Shown one piece after another: positions 9,270 to 18,920 of a stretch of 64,000 bases of DNA (within the stretch, counting starts at the first letter, position 1; the number at the start of each line of letters is the position of its first letter). A program made the translations under genes and the position numbers. Below the pieces are notes generated by a model. It saw only the letters and a program-made list of their open reading frames with translations. It was not told the DNA's origin and did no database searches. The stretch covers positions 1 to 64,000 of the forward strand of contig JAIFKU010000035.1 of NCBI GenBank assembly GCA_020049495.1, in the 5' to 3' direction. Source of the stretch: Accumulibacter sp. Its GTDB lineage: Bacteria; Pseudomonadota; Gammaproteobacteria; Burkholderiales; Rhodocyclaceae.

Positions 9270-12116
9270 TCAGGTCAGACCGTGCTTGACCTTGCTCGCC
9301 TGTTCCTGCGGTTTGAACTGGTTGAAGCGTGGCAGGAATTTGTCCCAGTCGATCATATGGCTATCGAGTTCCGGACCGTCGACGCAGGCGTGCTTGCGCA
9401 CCATCTTGCCGTCGATGGTCACCGGCACCATGCAGGCGCCGCACATGCCGGTGGCGTCGACCATGATCGAGTTCAGGCTGGCCACCGTCTTGACGCCGTA
9501 GGGCTTGGTGAGGTCGCTCACCGCACGCATCATCAGCGGCGGACCGATGGTCACCACTTCGGCGATTTCACGGCCTTTGTTCTTCTTGCCGTTCTTCAGC
9601 ATTTCTTCGAGCGGGCCGGTGACGAAGCCCTTGACGCCGAAGGTGCCGTCGTTGCTGGTGTAGATGATGTCGAGCTGGTCGCCGAACTCGGCTTTGAGCT
9701 TGCCGACGCGTTCGTCATCCTTGGTCCAGAAAAGCAGGTTGGCGCTGCGGAAACCGGAGATCAAGGTGACGTGATTGCCCTGACGCAGGTGTTCACGCAT
9801 GATCGGATAGACCGGCGGCAGACCGACGCCGCCGGCGGTGAACACCACCGTCTGCTTCTTGGCATCGTAGTGATGCAGTTCACTCGGCAAGCCGAGCGGT
9901 CCGGCAATGCCGGCAAACGACTCGCCAACCTTCATCTGGTTCATCTCGATACTGCTGGTGCCCATGCCTTGAATGACGAGGCAGATGGTGCCGGCCTTGG
10001 CATCCCAGTCGGCCAGCGTCAGCGGAATCAGCTCTCCGTTCGGCCAGCCGAGCACACGCACGAACTGACCGGCACGCGCGGCGCTGGCGACCAGCGGCGA
10101 ATGCACGATGAACTCGACGATGCCACCGGCCAGTTCGATCTTCTCGAGGATGGTCTGCGGAGCCGCTCCGAGGTGGGTGTAATGCCCGGCGCTGGCGACC
10201 ATCTTGCGGACTTCTTCGGGCGACAGGTTCATGTCACCGACGATTTCACGCGCCGCCGCCTGGCCGTCACCGGCCGCACGGATGGCGGTTGAACCGCCGC
10301 GAGCGGCATCGCCACCGGAATAAACGCCGGCCAGCGAGGTCTGCTGCTTTGAACCCTGACCGACATCGATCGATCCCCACTTGGTCAACTTGAGCGTCGG
10401 CTCGGAATCCTTGATGATCGGGTTCGGCGTGTTGCCGAGGGCCATGATCACCAGATCGACCTTCATCGGCTCGATCTGGCCGGTGGACACCGGACTGCGA
10501 CGTCCGGAGGCATCGGGTTCGCCGAGGTCCATGACGTCGAGCATGGCGTGGGTGACAAAATTGGTCTTGTCGTCGCCGACAAATTCGCACGGCGCACGCA
10601 GGAACTTGAGCTGGATGCCTTCCTCGATGGCGTGGTGCAGTTCTTCGACACGCACCGGCATTTCGGCGCGCGTGCGGCGATAGACGATGGTGACGTTGCC
10701 GCCGAGGCGACGCGCGGTACGCGCCGAATCCATGGCGGTGTTGCCGGCGCCGATGACGATGACTTCCTTGCCGCGGGTTTCGGGCAGCGGTGTTTCGTAA
10801 TCTTCGCGCAGGCCCTGCATCAGGTTGACGCGGGTCAGGAACTCGTTGGCCGACATGACGTTGATCAGGTGCTCGCCGGGAACGTTCATGAAGCGCGGCA
10901 GGCCGGCGCCGGTTCCGACGAAGACCTTCCAGAAACCGGCATTCTTCAGATCCTGGATGGTCGCCGTCTTGCCGACGACGAAATTGGGCACGAACTTGCC
11001 ACCGAGCAGCTTGATCTTGCCGACCACGTCGTCGATCAGATCGTTGGGCAGACGGAACTCGGGAATACCGTAGCGTAATACGCCGCCGAGTGCATGGAAG
11101 GCTTCGAAGATGGTCACCGGGAAGCCTTCGGCAGCCAGCAGGTAGGCGTTGATCAGTCCGGCCGGGCCGGAACCGACGACCGCCACCGGCGGTTTTTCGG
11201 CTTTGGCCCACGGATCGGGGAAGCCGGCAAAACGCGCGGCGAGGCCTTCGGGATTGACCACCTTCTCGCGCTGCGGCAGAAACCATTCGATCTGGCCGAT
11301 TTCGATCGGCTGCTTGGTATGCGCGCAAACGCCCTGGCATTGCAGTTCCTGCGGACAGACGCGACCGGTGACATTGGGCAGCGGATTGCAGTTCTCGATC
11401 AGTTCCATGGCTTCGCGAAAGCGGCCGGTACCGAGCAGATTGAGCATTTCCGGAATGTGGATCTTGACCGGGCAACCGCCCTTCGGTTCGAACTTGCCGG
11501 CGACATGCACGCCGACTTCACAGGGACGCTCTTCACACTGCTTGTCGCGCAGCGCTTCGAGCCAGACGATGAGGTCCACTTCACGGGCGCTGTAGCCGAG
11601 GTTCATGTAGCCGAGGTAGCCCTGGTTCACCAGACCGAAGTCTTTTGAACGCTCTTCCGGGTCGCGGATGTACGGCGGAATGTAGTTGTCGGCCGGCCAG
11701 TCTTCCGACAGGCCCTTGAACATCGGGTAGCGTTCCGACAGGTTAAGGTCAATGGCGCGAATGAACTTGCGCTTGAGCCCGAGCGGCACGTTCCAGACAA
11801 AGCGCATCAGCACCTTGCTGGTATCGTCGTCGCGCAGCAGCAGATCCCAGAACGTTTTTACAAACTCCGGACTGAGTTCGGGCTGCTTGAATTCCCAGAC
11901 GATGGCGTTGGTACCGTCGGCAATGAACATGTCGCGGAAGGCCTGCGGCTCTTTCAACAAGCGGCGCTGCAGCAGCGCCATCTGGTTGTGAAAGTCCTCG
12001 ACCGCAGCGGACTGTTCCAGGGCTTCGAGCTGTGACCGCGTACTCTCCAGCGTCGTGCTGGCGTTCAGGTAGCGGTACAGATCGTCCTGGTTGGAGGGTG
12101 TAGCTTCTGCACTCAT
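9270..12116 (-). CDS. Fused GltD/NfnB-like NAD(P)-FAD oxidoreductase + PyrK/NfnA-like ferredoxin-NAD(P) reductase
   Basis: Start ATG 12116 (MSAEATPSNQDD; ORF track starts 12137). Contains the GltD-type N-terminal Cys cluster (CNPLPNVTGRVCPQELQCQGVC), VAVVGSGPAGLINAYLLAAEGFPVTIFEA, VIVIGAGNTAMDSARTARRLGG, and a C-terminal PyrK/SudB-like FNR region with SIMVDATGMCGACMV. Confidence 0.85.
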   Translation of the reverse strand: MSAEATPSNQDDLYRYLNASTTLESTRSQLEALEQSAAVEDFHNQMALLQRRLLKEPQAFRDMFIADGTNAIVWEFKQPELSPEFVKTFWDLLLRDDDTSKVLMRFVWNVPLGLKRKFIRAIDLNLSERYPMFKGLSEDWPADNYIPPYIRDPEERSKDFGLVNQGYLGYMNLGYSAREVDLIVWLEALRDKQCEERPCEVGVHVAGKFEPKGGCPVKIHIPEMLNLLGTGRFREAMELIENCNPLPNVTGRVCPQELQCQGVCAHTKQPIEIGQIEWFLPQREKVVNPEGLAARFAGFPDPWAKAEKPPVAVVGSGPAGLINAYLLAAEGFPVTIFEAFHALGGVLRYGIPEFRLPNDLIDDVVGKIKLLGGKFVPNFVVGKTATIQDLKNAGFWKVFVGTGAGLPRFMNVPGEHLINVMSANEFLTRVNLMQGLREDYETPLPETRGKEVIVIGAGNTAMDSARTARRLGGNVTIVYRRTRAEMPVRVEELHHAIEEGIQLKFLRAPCEFVGDDKTNFVTHAMLDVMDLGEPDASGRRSPVSTGQIEPMKVDLVIMALGNTPNPIIKDSEPTLKLTKWGSIDVGQGSKQQTSLAGVYSGGDAARGGSTAIRAAGDGQAAAREIVGDMNLSPEEVRKMVASAGHYTHLGAAPQTILEKIELAGGIVEFIVHSPLVASAARAGQFVRVLGWPNGELIPLTLADWDAKAGTICLVIQGMGTSSIEMNQMKVGESFAGIAGPLGLPSELHHYDAKKQTVVFTAGGVGLPPVYPIMREHLRQGNHVTLISGFRSANLLFWTKDDERVGKLKAEFGDQLDIIYTSNDGTFGVKGFVTGPLEEMLKNGKKNKGREIAEVVTIGPPLMMRAVSDLTKPYGVKTVASLNSIMVDATGMCGACMVPVTIDGKMVRKHACVDGPELDSHMIDWDKFLPRFNQFKPQEQASKVKHGLT

Positions 12117-15100
12117 CGAATGATCTCCGCATCGCAATTCGCCGAAACCCGCTTGATGCGGGCCTTCAGCTCGGGTGTAACGGTAACGCGCTCAAGGGCA
12201 CCAGGTATCAGCTGCCCGACTTCCCTGCTTTCGCCATTGACTACGATCCGGGTTTTCTCGAACAGTTCCGAGAGATCCTGATAACAGGTCTTGCAGTTGG
12301 TGCACTTCACCTGATCGGCGACATCGTAGGTTACCAGAGCTTCACCGCTAGCCGCAGGGGCGCTGGCTGCGGCAGCAGGCGCTGCCGCCGACGTACCGAC
12401 CGACATGATCGGAATCACGGTACCGTTGCCGACCTGCGCCTTGCTTGATGCCGCGAGTTCCGACATGGCGCGGGCGAAGCCGTCGAGCGAGGAGTCACGC
12501 TGCTTAACGGACGCATCAACCTGCGCTTGCAGGGCGGCGAGACCGACGCGATATTCGGTGCTCATCTTGGAGACGTGCTGACCGTCAAGATACTGCAGCA
12601 GGTTCCAGTACTTGCGGCGCTCTTCGACCAGCGCGACGATGGCGCTGGAAACGCCCACCTTGAGCAAACGCTTCTTGCTGTCGGTAGAGTAGACGAAAGG
12701 CGTCTTGCCCAGACGTTGCGCTTCAGTCAGGTCGATGAATTCCTCGACTGGAACGAGGTTGGCCGCGTCGGCGGTAAGCTTCTTGAACTGCTTCTTGAAG
12801 CGGATTTCGCCGAGCGCGAAGTGCGCCGGAGTCAGCGCCATATTTTTCAGCTGCAGCTTGCCGTCGTCGTCGAGGTATTCGAGCGCGGTCGTCGTCCACA
12901 CTTTTTCCGGATCGGGATTGCCTTCGAGCGAGAACCAGTCGTGCAGGTTCTTGCCACGCCGCGGGTCATGTACGAATACCGGGTTCATGCGGCTTTCGAC
13001 AGCCAGACGCGACTGGCGTGCCGAGATGTTGTCGGCAATGCCGTGCTCGCCCTGGCAGGGCGTATAGACGTCGAGAACCGCCGGTGAATCGGTGTAGGTG
13101 AGGAATTCCATGGTGTTCTTGAGGAAGTGGTTCTGCAGCGCAGTGCTGGTCGAACACACAAACACGTTGGAATGGAAGGACGCAATCAGGCCGAGTTCCT
13201 TGCGCGCCTCGTGCTTGCCGCTGTGCGCGGCGCCGAAACGTGCGAGGTCGGAATCCTGGCCGATGAAGCTCGACGTCGAGGCCTGACCACCGGTGTTGGA
13301 ATAGGCGCCGGTGTTGAGTACCATGACCTTGATCGGCGTATCGCTGGCCAGGATGCGCGACAGCGCACCGAAGCCGATATCGTAGGTGGCGCCGTCGCCG
13401 CCGATGGTCATCACCGTCGGCAGCAGGCCGAGTTCATTCTTGCTGAACTGGCTCCACGACAGCATGCGCAGTTCCTGATCGTGTTTCTCGGGAATGTAGG
13501 CATCGTCGAGTTCAAGACGGGCGATGCGCAGGGCGCGCACGTCGGCAACGGTTTGCGCCGAGATGCCTTCGAAGATGCCCTTGGCCAGCGGCTGGGCATC
13601 CTGGAACAGGCTGTTGACCCACGGATCGTTGTAGGCGTTGAACGGGAAGGTCGACGCATAGACGCTGCTGCAACCCGTGGAGTTGGCGATCACGGTGCCG
13701 GAAGGGCCATTGCCGGTCGGGCCGCCTTCGTAGAGGTAGAGGCGTTTTTCCAGCGTGGCGATGAGACCGGCGATACGCTGGTTGCGTGCGCTTTCCTTCT
13801 TCGACAGCGAAGCCTGCTTAGCAGTGAGGGCGCCGATCAGGCTTTCCAGATCGACCATGTGATCCTGACGGCGCTTTTCGCTGATGGCGTGGCTGGTGGC
13901 CATCACCAGACGGATCGCCGTCACTTCGCCGCAACCACGGCAACCGCCGTGACCACCGGTAGTCGAGTAGTAGTTGGCACGGTCGAGCAGCAGGCGCTTG
14001 ATTTCGCCGCCAGCTTCGATCGCCCCATCAACAAAGCGCGCCGGGGTGTTCGGCGTCTTGCTCATGAACTCGAAGCGATCCTGCAGGCCACTCAGGACAG
14101 TGGCGTCCTGTTCGCGTGCAGTCAGTGCGCCGGGGCCACAAACGTCGAGACACTCAAGGCAGCCGGTACACTTCCACGGATCGATATTGACGCCGAACAG
14201 GCCGCCACTTCCCGCCGTAGCTTTCTCCATGGCGTCGAAGAACGGACGCGTCCTGGCCACCGGGTAGGCCGCCAGCACATCGACGAGCTTGCTGAAGTTG
14301 CCAAGCAGGGTTGCCTGTTTGGTCGGGATCTTCGCGGCGGCTTCGGCCACGAGTTCGTGGAAGGCACGCGCTTCCTTACTCTGGCGGTACGCCTCGCGCA
14401 CTGCGTCGGCAACGGCATAGACCTGGGCACGCATGGCTTCGCGCTGGGCTTCGCCGATGTCGAGCTTGATGATGCCGGTCAGCAGCAGCTCATGGATGTC
14501 ATGCACGGTATTCGGGATGGCCGCATCCGGACAGACCAGAGCACATTCCATGCAACCGGTACACAGATCAGGATTGAAGATCGGCACGGTGCGGCGGAAA
14601 ACCCCCTTGTCCTTCGAACCCGCTGATCCGGCCGGCATGAACAGGCCGGTACCCGGCAGTACCGGCGCTTCGGCAATGGTGCCCTCACGGAAAGGCTTGG
14701 CCACCATGTCGTCGAAATATTCGCGGTCGAACATGCCGCCGCAGCCGGACGAACCGGAGGACTGGCACATTGAAGCCGACAGTGAAACATTGCGCAGCGC
14801 AATCGGCGCCGGCCTGGCGTCGATCTTGGCAAACCCCGCCGTGTTGTAATCGACCTTGCACGCCGCCTCAACACCTTCGCGGATTACCGCCATATTGCCT
14901 TCGACAACCGCACCGCCTTTGCTGCCGAATTTCTTGGCAATCTGCTTCTGAATTTTCTCAAGGATCACCTTGGCTGATGCGCCGGCAGAAACCTGGGGGA
15001 CGTGTGCAGCCACGGCGCCAATGAAGGCGATGCCCATCATGCGCGTGGCCAGTTCCGGCGTCGGCGCGTTTCTCTTGGCGACGGCAAAGGCATCGATGAT

Positions 15101-17107
15101 GAAGAAGTTGATCTTCTTCTCGCGAATGGTCTTTCTCGCCTGCGCCGGCAGTTCCTGCCAGACTTCTTCGGCCGAGTTCGAGGATTGCATGATGAAGGTA
15201 CCGCCGGCGACCAGGCCACGCAGCGGATTGGTGTGGCTGAATACCTTGTGATCCGGGGAGATGACGACCTCGACATCCTCGAGTTCGGCGTTGGTGATCT
15301 TGATCGCTTCCGGACTCAGCGTGATGTAGTAGTTGGTCGGTGCGCCACTCTTCTCGGAGCCGTATTTCGGCGCCGACTTCGAATGCATTTCGAGTACGCC
15401 GGCGAGAATGTCGGTCAGCAGCTTGCCCGAGGCGATGGTGCCGTAACCGCCCACCGAGTGGAAACGGACACGGAAGGCGTTATCCGGCAGCAACCTTGGA
15501 TTATCGCCGGTTTCCAGCGCCATCAGTTCGGTCTCGGGATAAGCGGCCTTCAGGCGTTTCTGCAGTTCGGCAACGCGCGGTGTCGGGTTCTTCGAGAAAA
15601 ACTGCGAACCGAGATAGATCAGCGGCGCGCCCTGGCCGCTTTCCATGTTCTTGAAGGCGGCAATCAGGTGGCGCGGTTGCAGGTCGTGACCACCGAGACC
15701 GAAGATCGCCGTGGTCAGTTTGGGCATCAGCTTGATCGCCGGAATGCCGGCATGGCGCAGTTGGTCGGCGTTTTCGCGCGCCTTGAACAGCGCCTGGGTG
15801 ACCAGGCTGGTGAGTGCGGTCTGGTCGGAACGTTCGAGCACGGTAACCGCCTTCTTGCCCTTCAGCGCCTCGACCAGTTCGGCTTCGGGGAAGGGTTGCA
15901 ACAGCTTGACCGAGACCAGGCCGACTTTCTTGCCCTTGCTGCGCAGGTAGGTCACCACGGCTTCAACGTCGTCGGTGACCGAACCGAGGCCGACCATGAC
16001 GGTGTCGGCGTCGTCGCACATGAAGGTATGCACCGGCGAGTACGTGCGGCCAGTCAGTTCGGAATACTCGGACATGGCCTGGCGCACCAGTGCGGGAACC
16101 GCGCTGACAAAGTGCGTGCGGTGGTCGGCCGATCCGGCCTGGAAGTCGGGCTGGTTCTGGACCGGGCCGGTGAGACCGGGATTATTGACGTCGACCTGCG
16201 CCGGCACCAATTGGCGCGTGCCTTTTTCAAAGGCATTGATCCACTGGCGCTTCCACTGGCCGTGCAGTTCTTCGGGCAGCCAGCCCAGGGTCTTGGCCAC
16301 CAGCGCGCCTTCGTTGTCCTTCTCGACCTTGGCGGCGTTGGCTTCGAGATATTTCTGCAGGGCCGCAAGATTGCCTTCGACAAGGTCGGTCTCGTGGCGC
16401 GACAGGTACTGATTGAGCTGGAATACGCGCCCCTTGGAACCAAACAACATTTCCTGTGCCAGAGTCGGTGCCTTGATGCGTCCGGCGGGATCACCGAGGT
16501 ACTCACGCAGCAGCTCGGGTTCGGGCATCAGCGCTTCGCTCATCATATGACTGGTGGAAAAGCCGTCCATGGCATTGGCCACGGGAATCAGCGAGAGCGA
16601 GGACGCGCGATAGGCGATCGCCGCCAGGTCAGCCGCTTCCTGCGGATTGGAGCCGAACAGGATAGTGTAGCCCGAGGAGAGCAGGGCATAGACGTCGTCG
16701 TGACCGGCCATGACGTTGAGCGAGTGCTTGGAGACGACACGCGCCGCAACCTGCAGAACGAAGCCGCCGACCTTCTTGCCGACGGTAACATAATGTGATT
16801 CGAGGGCGTACAGAATGCCCTGGCTTGACGAGGCGTTAGAAATGAACTGGCCGCCAGTCAACTGCGCACCGAGCGCACCGCTCTGTGCCGAATGTTCGCC
16901 TTCCGGTTCGAAGAAAAACGGGTGCTTGCCCCAGACATTGACACCGCCTTCGGAACGGAAGGCCTCGTAGATTTCAGCGATCTCGGTAGACGGGGTAATC
17001 GGGTAGCCGATGACGCCGCCGCAGACGTTGCTCATGACATGAGCTACTGCGCCATTGCCGTGAATGACGCTGGGAAGGCCTGGATATTTCGCTTTCTTAA
17101 CTTTCAT
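12113..17107 (-). CDS. Pyruvate:ferredoxin (flavodoxin) oxidoreductase, single chain, with a long C-terminal Cys-containing extension (1664 aa)
   Basis: YPITPSTEIAEIYE, 2x[4Fe-4S] CTGCMECALVCP and CTGCLECLDVC, GCRGCGE, ANSTGCSSVYASTFPFNAYNDPW, GGDGATYDIGFGALSRILASDTPIKVMVLNTGAYSNTGGQ; extra C-terminal CTNCKTCYQD. Confidence 0.9.
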   Translation of the reverse strand: MKVKKAKYPGLPSVIHGNGAVAHVMSNVCGGVIGYPITPSTEIAEIYEAFRSEGGVNVWGKHPFFFEPEGEHSAQSGALGAQLTGGQFISNASSSQGILYALESHYVTVGKKVGGFVLQVAARVVSKHSLNVMAGHDDVYALLSSGYTILFGSNPQEAADLAAIAYRASSLSLIPVANAMDGFSTSHMMSEALMPEPELLREYLGDPAGRIKAPTLAQEMLFGSKGRVFQLNQYLSRHETDLVEGNLAALQKYLEANAAKVEKDNEGALVAKTLGWLPEELHGQWKRQWINAFEKGTRQLVPAQVDVNNPGLTGPVQNQPDFQAGSADHRTHFVSAVPALVRQAMSEYSELTGRTYSPVHTFMCDDADTVMVGLGSVTDDVEAVVTYLRSKGKKVGLVSVKLLQPFPEAELVEALKGKKAVTVLERSDQTALTSLVTQALFKARENADQLRHAGIPAIKLMPKLTTAIFGLGGHDLQPRHLIAAFKNMESGQGAPLIYLGSQFFSKNPTPRVAELQKRLKAAYPETELMALETGDNPRLLPDNAFRVRFHSVGGYGTIASGKLLTDILAGVLEMHSKSAPKYGSEKSGAPTNYYITLSPEAIKITNAELEDVEVVISPDHKVFSHTNPLRGLVAGGTFIMQSSNSAEEVWQELPAQARKTIREKKINFFIIDAFAVAKRNAPTPELATRMMGIAFIGAVAAHVPQVSAGASAKVILEKIQKQIAKKFGSKGGAVVEGNMAVIREGVEAACKVDYNTAGFAKIDARPAPIALRNVSLSASMCQSSGSSGCGGMFDREYFDDMVAKPFREGTIAEAPVLPGTGLFMPAGSAGSKDKGVFRRTVPIFNPDLCTGCMECALVCPDAAIPNTVHDIHELLLTGIIKLDIGEAQREAMRAQVYAVADAVREAYRQSKEARAFHELVAEAAAKIPTKQATLLGNFSKLVDVLAAYPVARTRPFFDAMEKATAGSGGLFGVNIDPWKCTGCLECLDVCGPGALTAREQDATVLSGLQDRFEFMSKTPNTPARFVDGAIEAGGEIKRLLLDRANYYSTTGGHGGCRGCGEVTAIRLVMATSHAISEKRRQDHMVDLESLIGALTAKQASLSKKESARNQRIAGLIATLEKRLYLYEGGPTGNGPSGTVIANSTGCSSVYASTFPFNAYNDPWVNSLFQDAQPLAKGIFEGISAQTVADVRALRIARLELDDAYIPEKHDQELRMLSWSQFSKNELGLLPTVMTIGGDGATYDIGFGALSRILASDTPIKVMVLNTGAYSNTGGQASTSSFIGQDSDLARFGAAHSGKHEARKELGLIASFHSNVFVCSTSTALQNHFLKNTMEFLTYTDSPAVLDVYTPCQGEHGIADNISARQSRLAVESRMNPVFVHDPRRGKNLHDWFSLEGNPDPEKVWTTTALEYLDDDGKLQLKNMALTPAHFALGEIRFKKQFKKLTADAANLVPVEEFIDLTEAQRLGKTPFVYSTDSKKRLLKVGVSSAIVALVEERRKYWNLLQYLDGQHVSKMSTEYRVGLAALQAQVDASVKQRDSSLDGFARAMSELAASSKAQVGNGTVIPIMSVGTSAAAPAAAASAPAASGEALVTYDVADQVKCTNCKTCYQDLSELFEKTRIVVNGESREVGQLIPGALERVTVTPELKARIKRVSANCDAEIIR

Positions 17108-17620
17108 GATGACGTGTCCGAAGTATGGATGGGAAATTCAACCGCACGCGCACAGGTGCGCCGGTCCGCTTTGAAAGAAAACCTGGGAAGATCTGGGCAT
17201 TTCGCGCTCTGCCTCAAGCAGGGCAATCGACGGCATTGCCACCGCTTTCACGCCCCGGCCGCATCGGCCGCAAATACTTGCCTCGATCATATGCTCTCCG
17301 CGTTGAGGATTCAGGAAACTGCCCAGTGGCGTCACCTGTTGTGACGTGACGGAACAGAAAGCTGCTTCCCCGGAACTAACTATTTTACCAACTTTCGTTG
17401 CACAGAATGAGATGATGTTTCAAAAATTATCATCGGGTAGCAAACGCTCGTTTGACTGATGCGTGAAAGAAAGCGCCACAAACACAGCGTCAGGCCGACG
17501 CCGTGAAGATTCCAGGCCATCCGGGGCGTTACCCGCAGCACGCAGGCTTCAGCGTGACGGCACATGGCGCAAGGAATATCAGCGCGGGTCGGAGATTTCT
17601 AAGAAAAGGCCGATTTATTC

Positions 17621-17735
17621 GTCACCCCGGCGAAAGCGACCGAAGGAAGTGCAGAGCCCGGGGGCCAGTTCGTTGATTCTTCTGGATTCCGGCACCCCAA
17701 GGGTACTTCCTTCGGGGCGCTTTCGCCGGAATGAC
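17621..17735. repeat. MITE-like long imperfect inverted repeat
   Basis: gtcaccccggcgaaagcgaccgaaggaagt at the left end versus the reverse complement of acttccttcggggcgctttcgccggaatgac at the right end (arms about 30 bp, spacer about 55 bp). Confidence 0.8.
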
Positions 17736-17760
17736 AGATTTAGAATACTTCAGCATTTCC

Positions 17761-18897
17761 CTAAACGACTTCGAGGTGACCGATACCCGAATTCAGGTCG
17801 CGGTCCTTCGACTCCTTGCCGTGCAGTTTGATCTGCAGGCGCAGGTCGTTGAGCGAGTCGGCATTGCGCAAGGCATCTTCGTAGGTGATGCGGCCGGCCT
17901 CATAATGTTCGAACAGACCCTGGTCGAAGGTCTGCATGCCGAGTTCGCGCGACTTTTTCATGATTTCCTTGATCTCCTGTACCTCACCCTTGAAGATGAG
18001 ATCCGAGATCAGTGGCGAGTTGAGCATGATTTCAATCGCCGCCACCCGGCCCTTGCCGTCCTTTTTCGGCAGCAGGCGCTGCGAGACAATCGCCCGCAGG
18101 TTGAGCGAGAGATCCATCAGCAACTGGTGACGGCGATCTTCCGGGAAAAAATTTATGATCCGGTCGATGGCCTGATTGGTGCTGTTGGCATGCAGGGTAG
18201 CAAGACAGAGGTGGCCGGTTTCGGCAAAGGCCACCGCGTGATCCATCGTTTCACGGTCGCGGACTTCGCCCATCAGAATGACATCGGGGGCCTGACGCAG
18301 CGTGTTTTTCAGTGCGGCTTCCCAGGAATCGGTATCGACGCCGATTTCGCGTTGCGTGACGATACAGCCTTTGTGATCGTGAATGAATTCGATCGGATCC
18401 TCGATGGTGATGATGTGGCCGTGACTGTTCTTGTTGCGGTGATCGACCAGCGCCGCCAGCGAGGTGGTTTTTCCTGTTCCCGTGCCGCCGACAAAGATGA
18501 CCAGTCCGCGTTTGGTCATGGCAATATCCTTCAGGACGGTCGGCAGGCCGAGTTCATCCAGAGTCGGTATCGACATGTTGATCGTCCGGCAGACAACCGC
18601 TACCCGCCCCTGCTGGATCAGGGCATTGACCCGGAAGCGGCCGATCCCCGAAGGCGAAATGGCGAAGTTGCATTCCTTGGTCGTCTCGAACTCTGCCGCC
18701 TGCCGGTCGTTCATGATCGAACGCGCCAGCTCGGACGTATGCTGCGGGTTCAGTACCTGGTTGGACACCGGCGTGATCCGGCCATCGACCTTGATGGCCG
18801 GTGGGAAATTCGCGGTGATGAAGAGGTCCGAGCCATTTTTCTGCGCCATCAGGCGCAGAATGTCGTGCATGAATTTTAGAGCCTGATCGCGTTCCAT
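17761..18897 (-). CDS. pilU: Type IV pilus retraction ATPase PilU
   Basis: GGTGTGKTTSLAALVDHRN, HIITIEDPIEFIHDHKGCIVTQREIGVDT, VILMGEVRDRETMDHAVAFAETGHLCLATLHAN. Confidence 0.92.
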   Translation of the reverse strand: MERDQALKFMHDILRLMAQKNGSDLFITANFPPAIKVDGRITPVSNQVLNPQHTSELARSIMNDRQAAEFETTKECNFAISPSGIGRFRVNALIQQGRVAVVCRTINMSIPTLDELGLPTVLKDIAMTKRGLVIFVGGTGTGKTTSLAALVDHRNKNSHGHIITIEDPIEFIHDHKGCIVTQREIGVDTDSWEAALKNTLRQAPDVILMGEVRDRETMDHAVAFAETGHLCLATLHANSTNQAIDRIINFFPEDRRHQLLMDLSLNLRAIVSQRLLPKKDGKGRVAAIEIMLNSPLISDLIFKGEVQEIKEIMKKSRELGMQTFDQGLFEHYEAGRITYEDALRNADSLNDLRLQIKLHGKESKDRDLNSGIGHLEVV

Positions 18898-18920
18898 ATT
18901 TTCCTCTCAGTCCCCAGGCA

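Noticed and set aside
13127-16798. Plus-strand ORFs of 499 and 598 aa (13127..14626, 15002..16798)
   Set aside because: Antisense to PFOR, whose conserved motifs run through the entire region; translations are G/R/D-rich shadows.
17138-17335. 65-aa minus-strand ORF upstream of PFOR
   Set aside because: No ribosome site or conserved motif recognised; most likely leader/promoter DNA.
18554-18920. 3' part of the pilT ORF as a genuine fused PilT-PilU-overlap domain
   Set aside because: It is pilU read out of frame after a frameshift; a PilT-like terminus and stop exist in another frame at 18921-18923.
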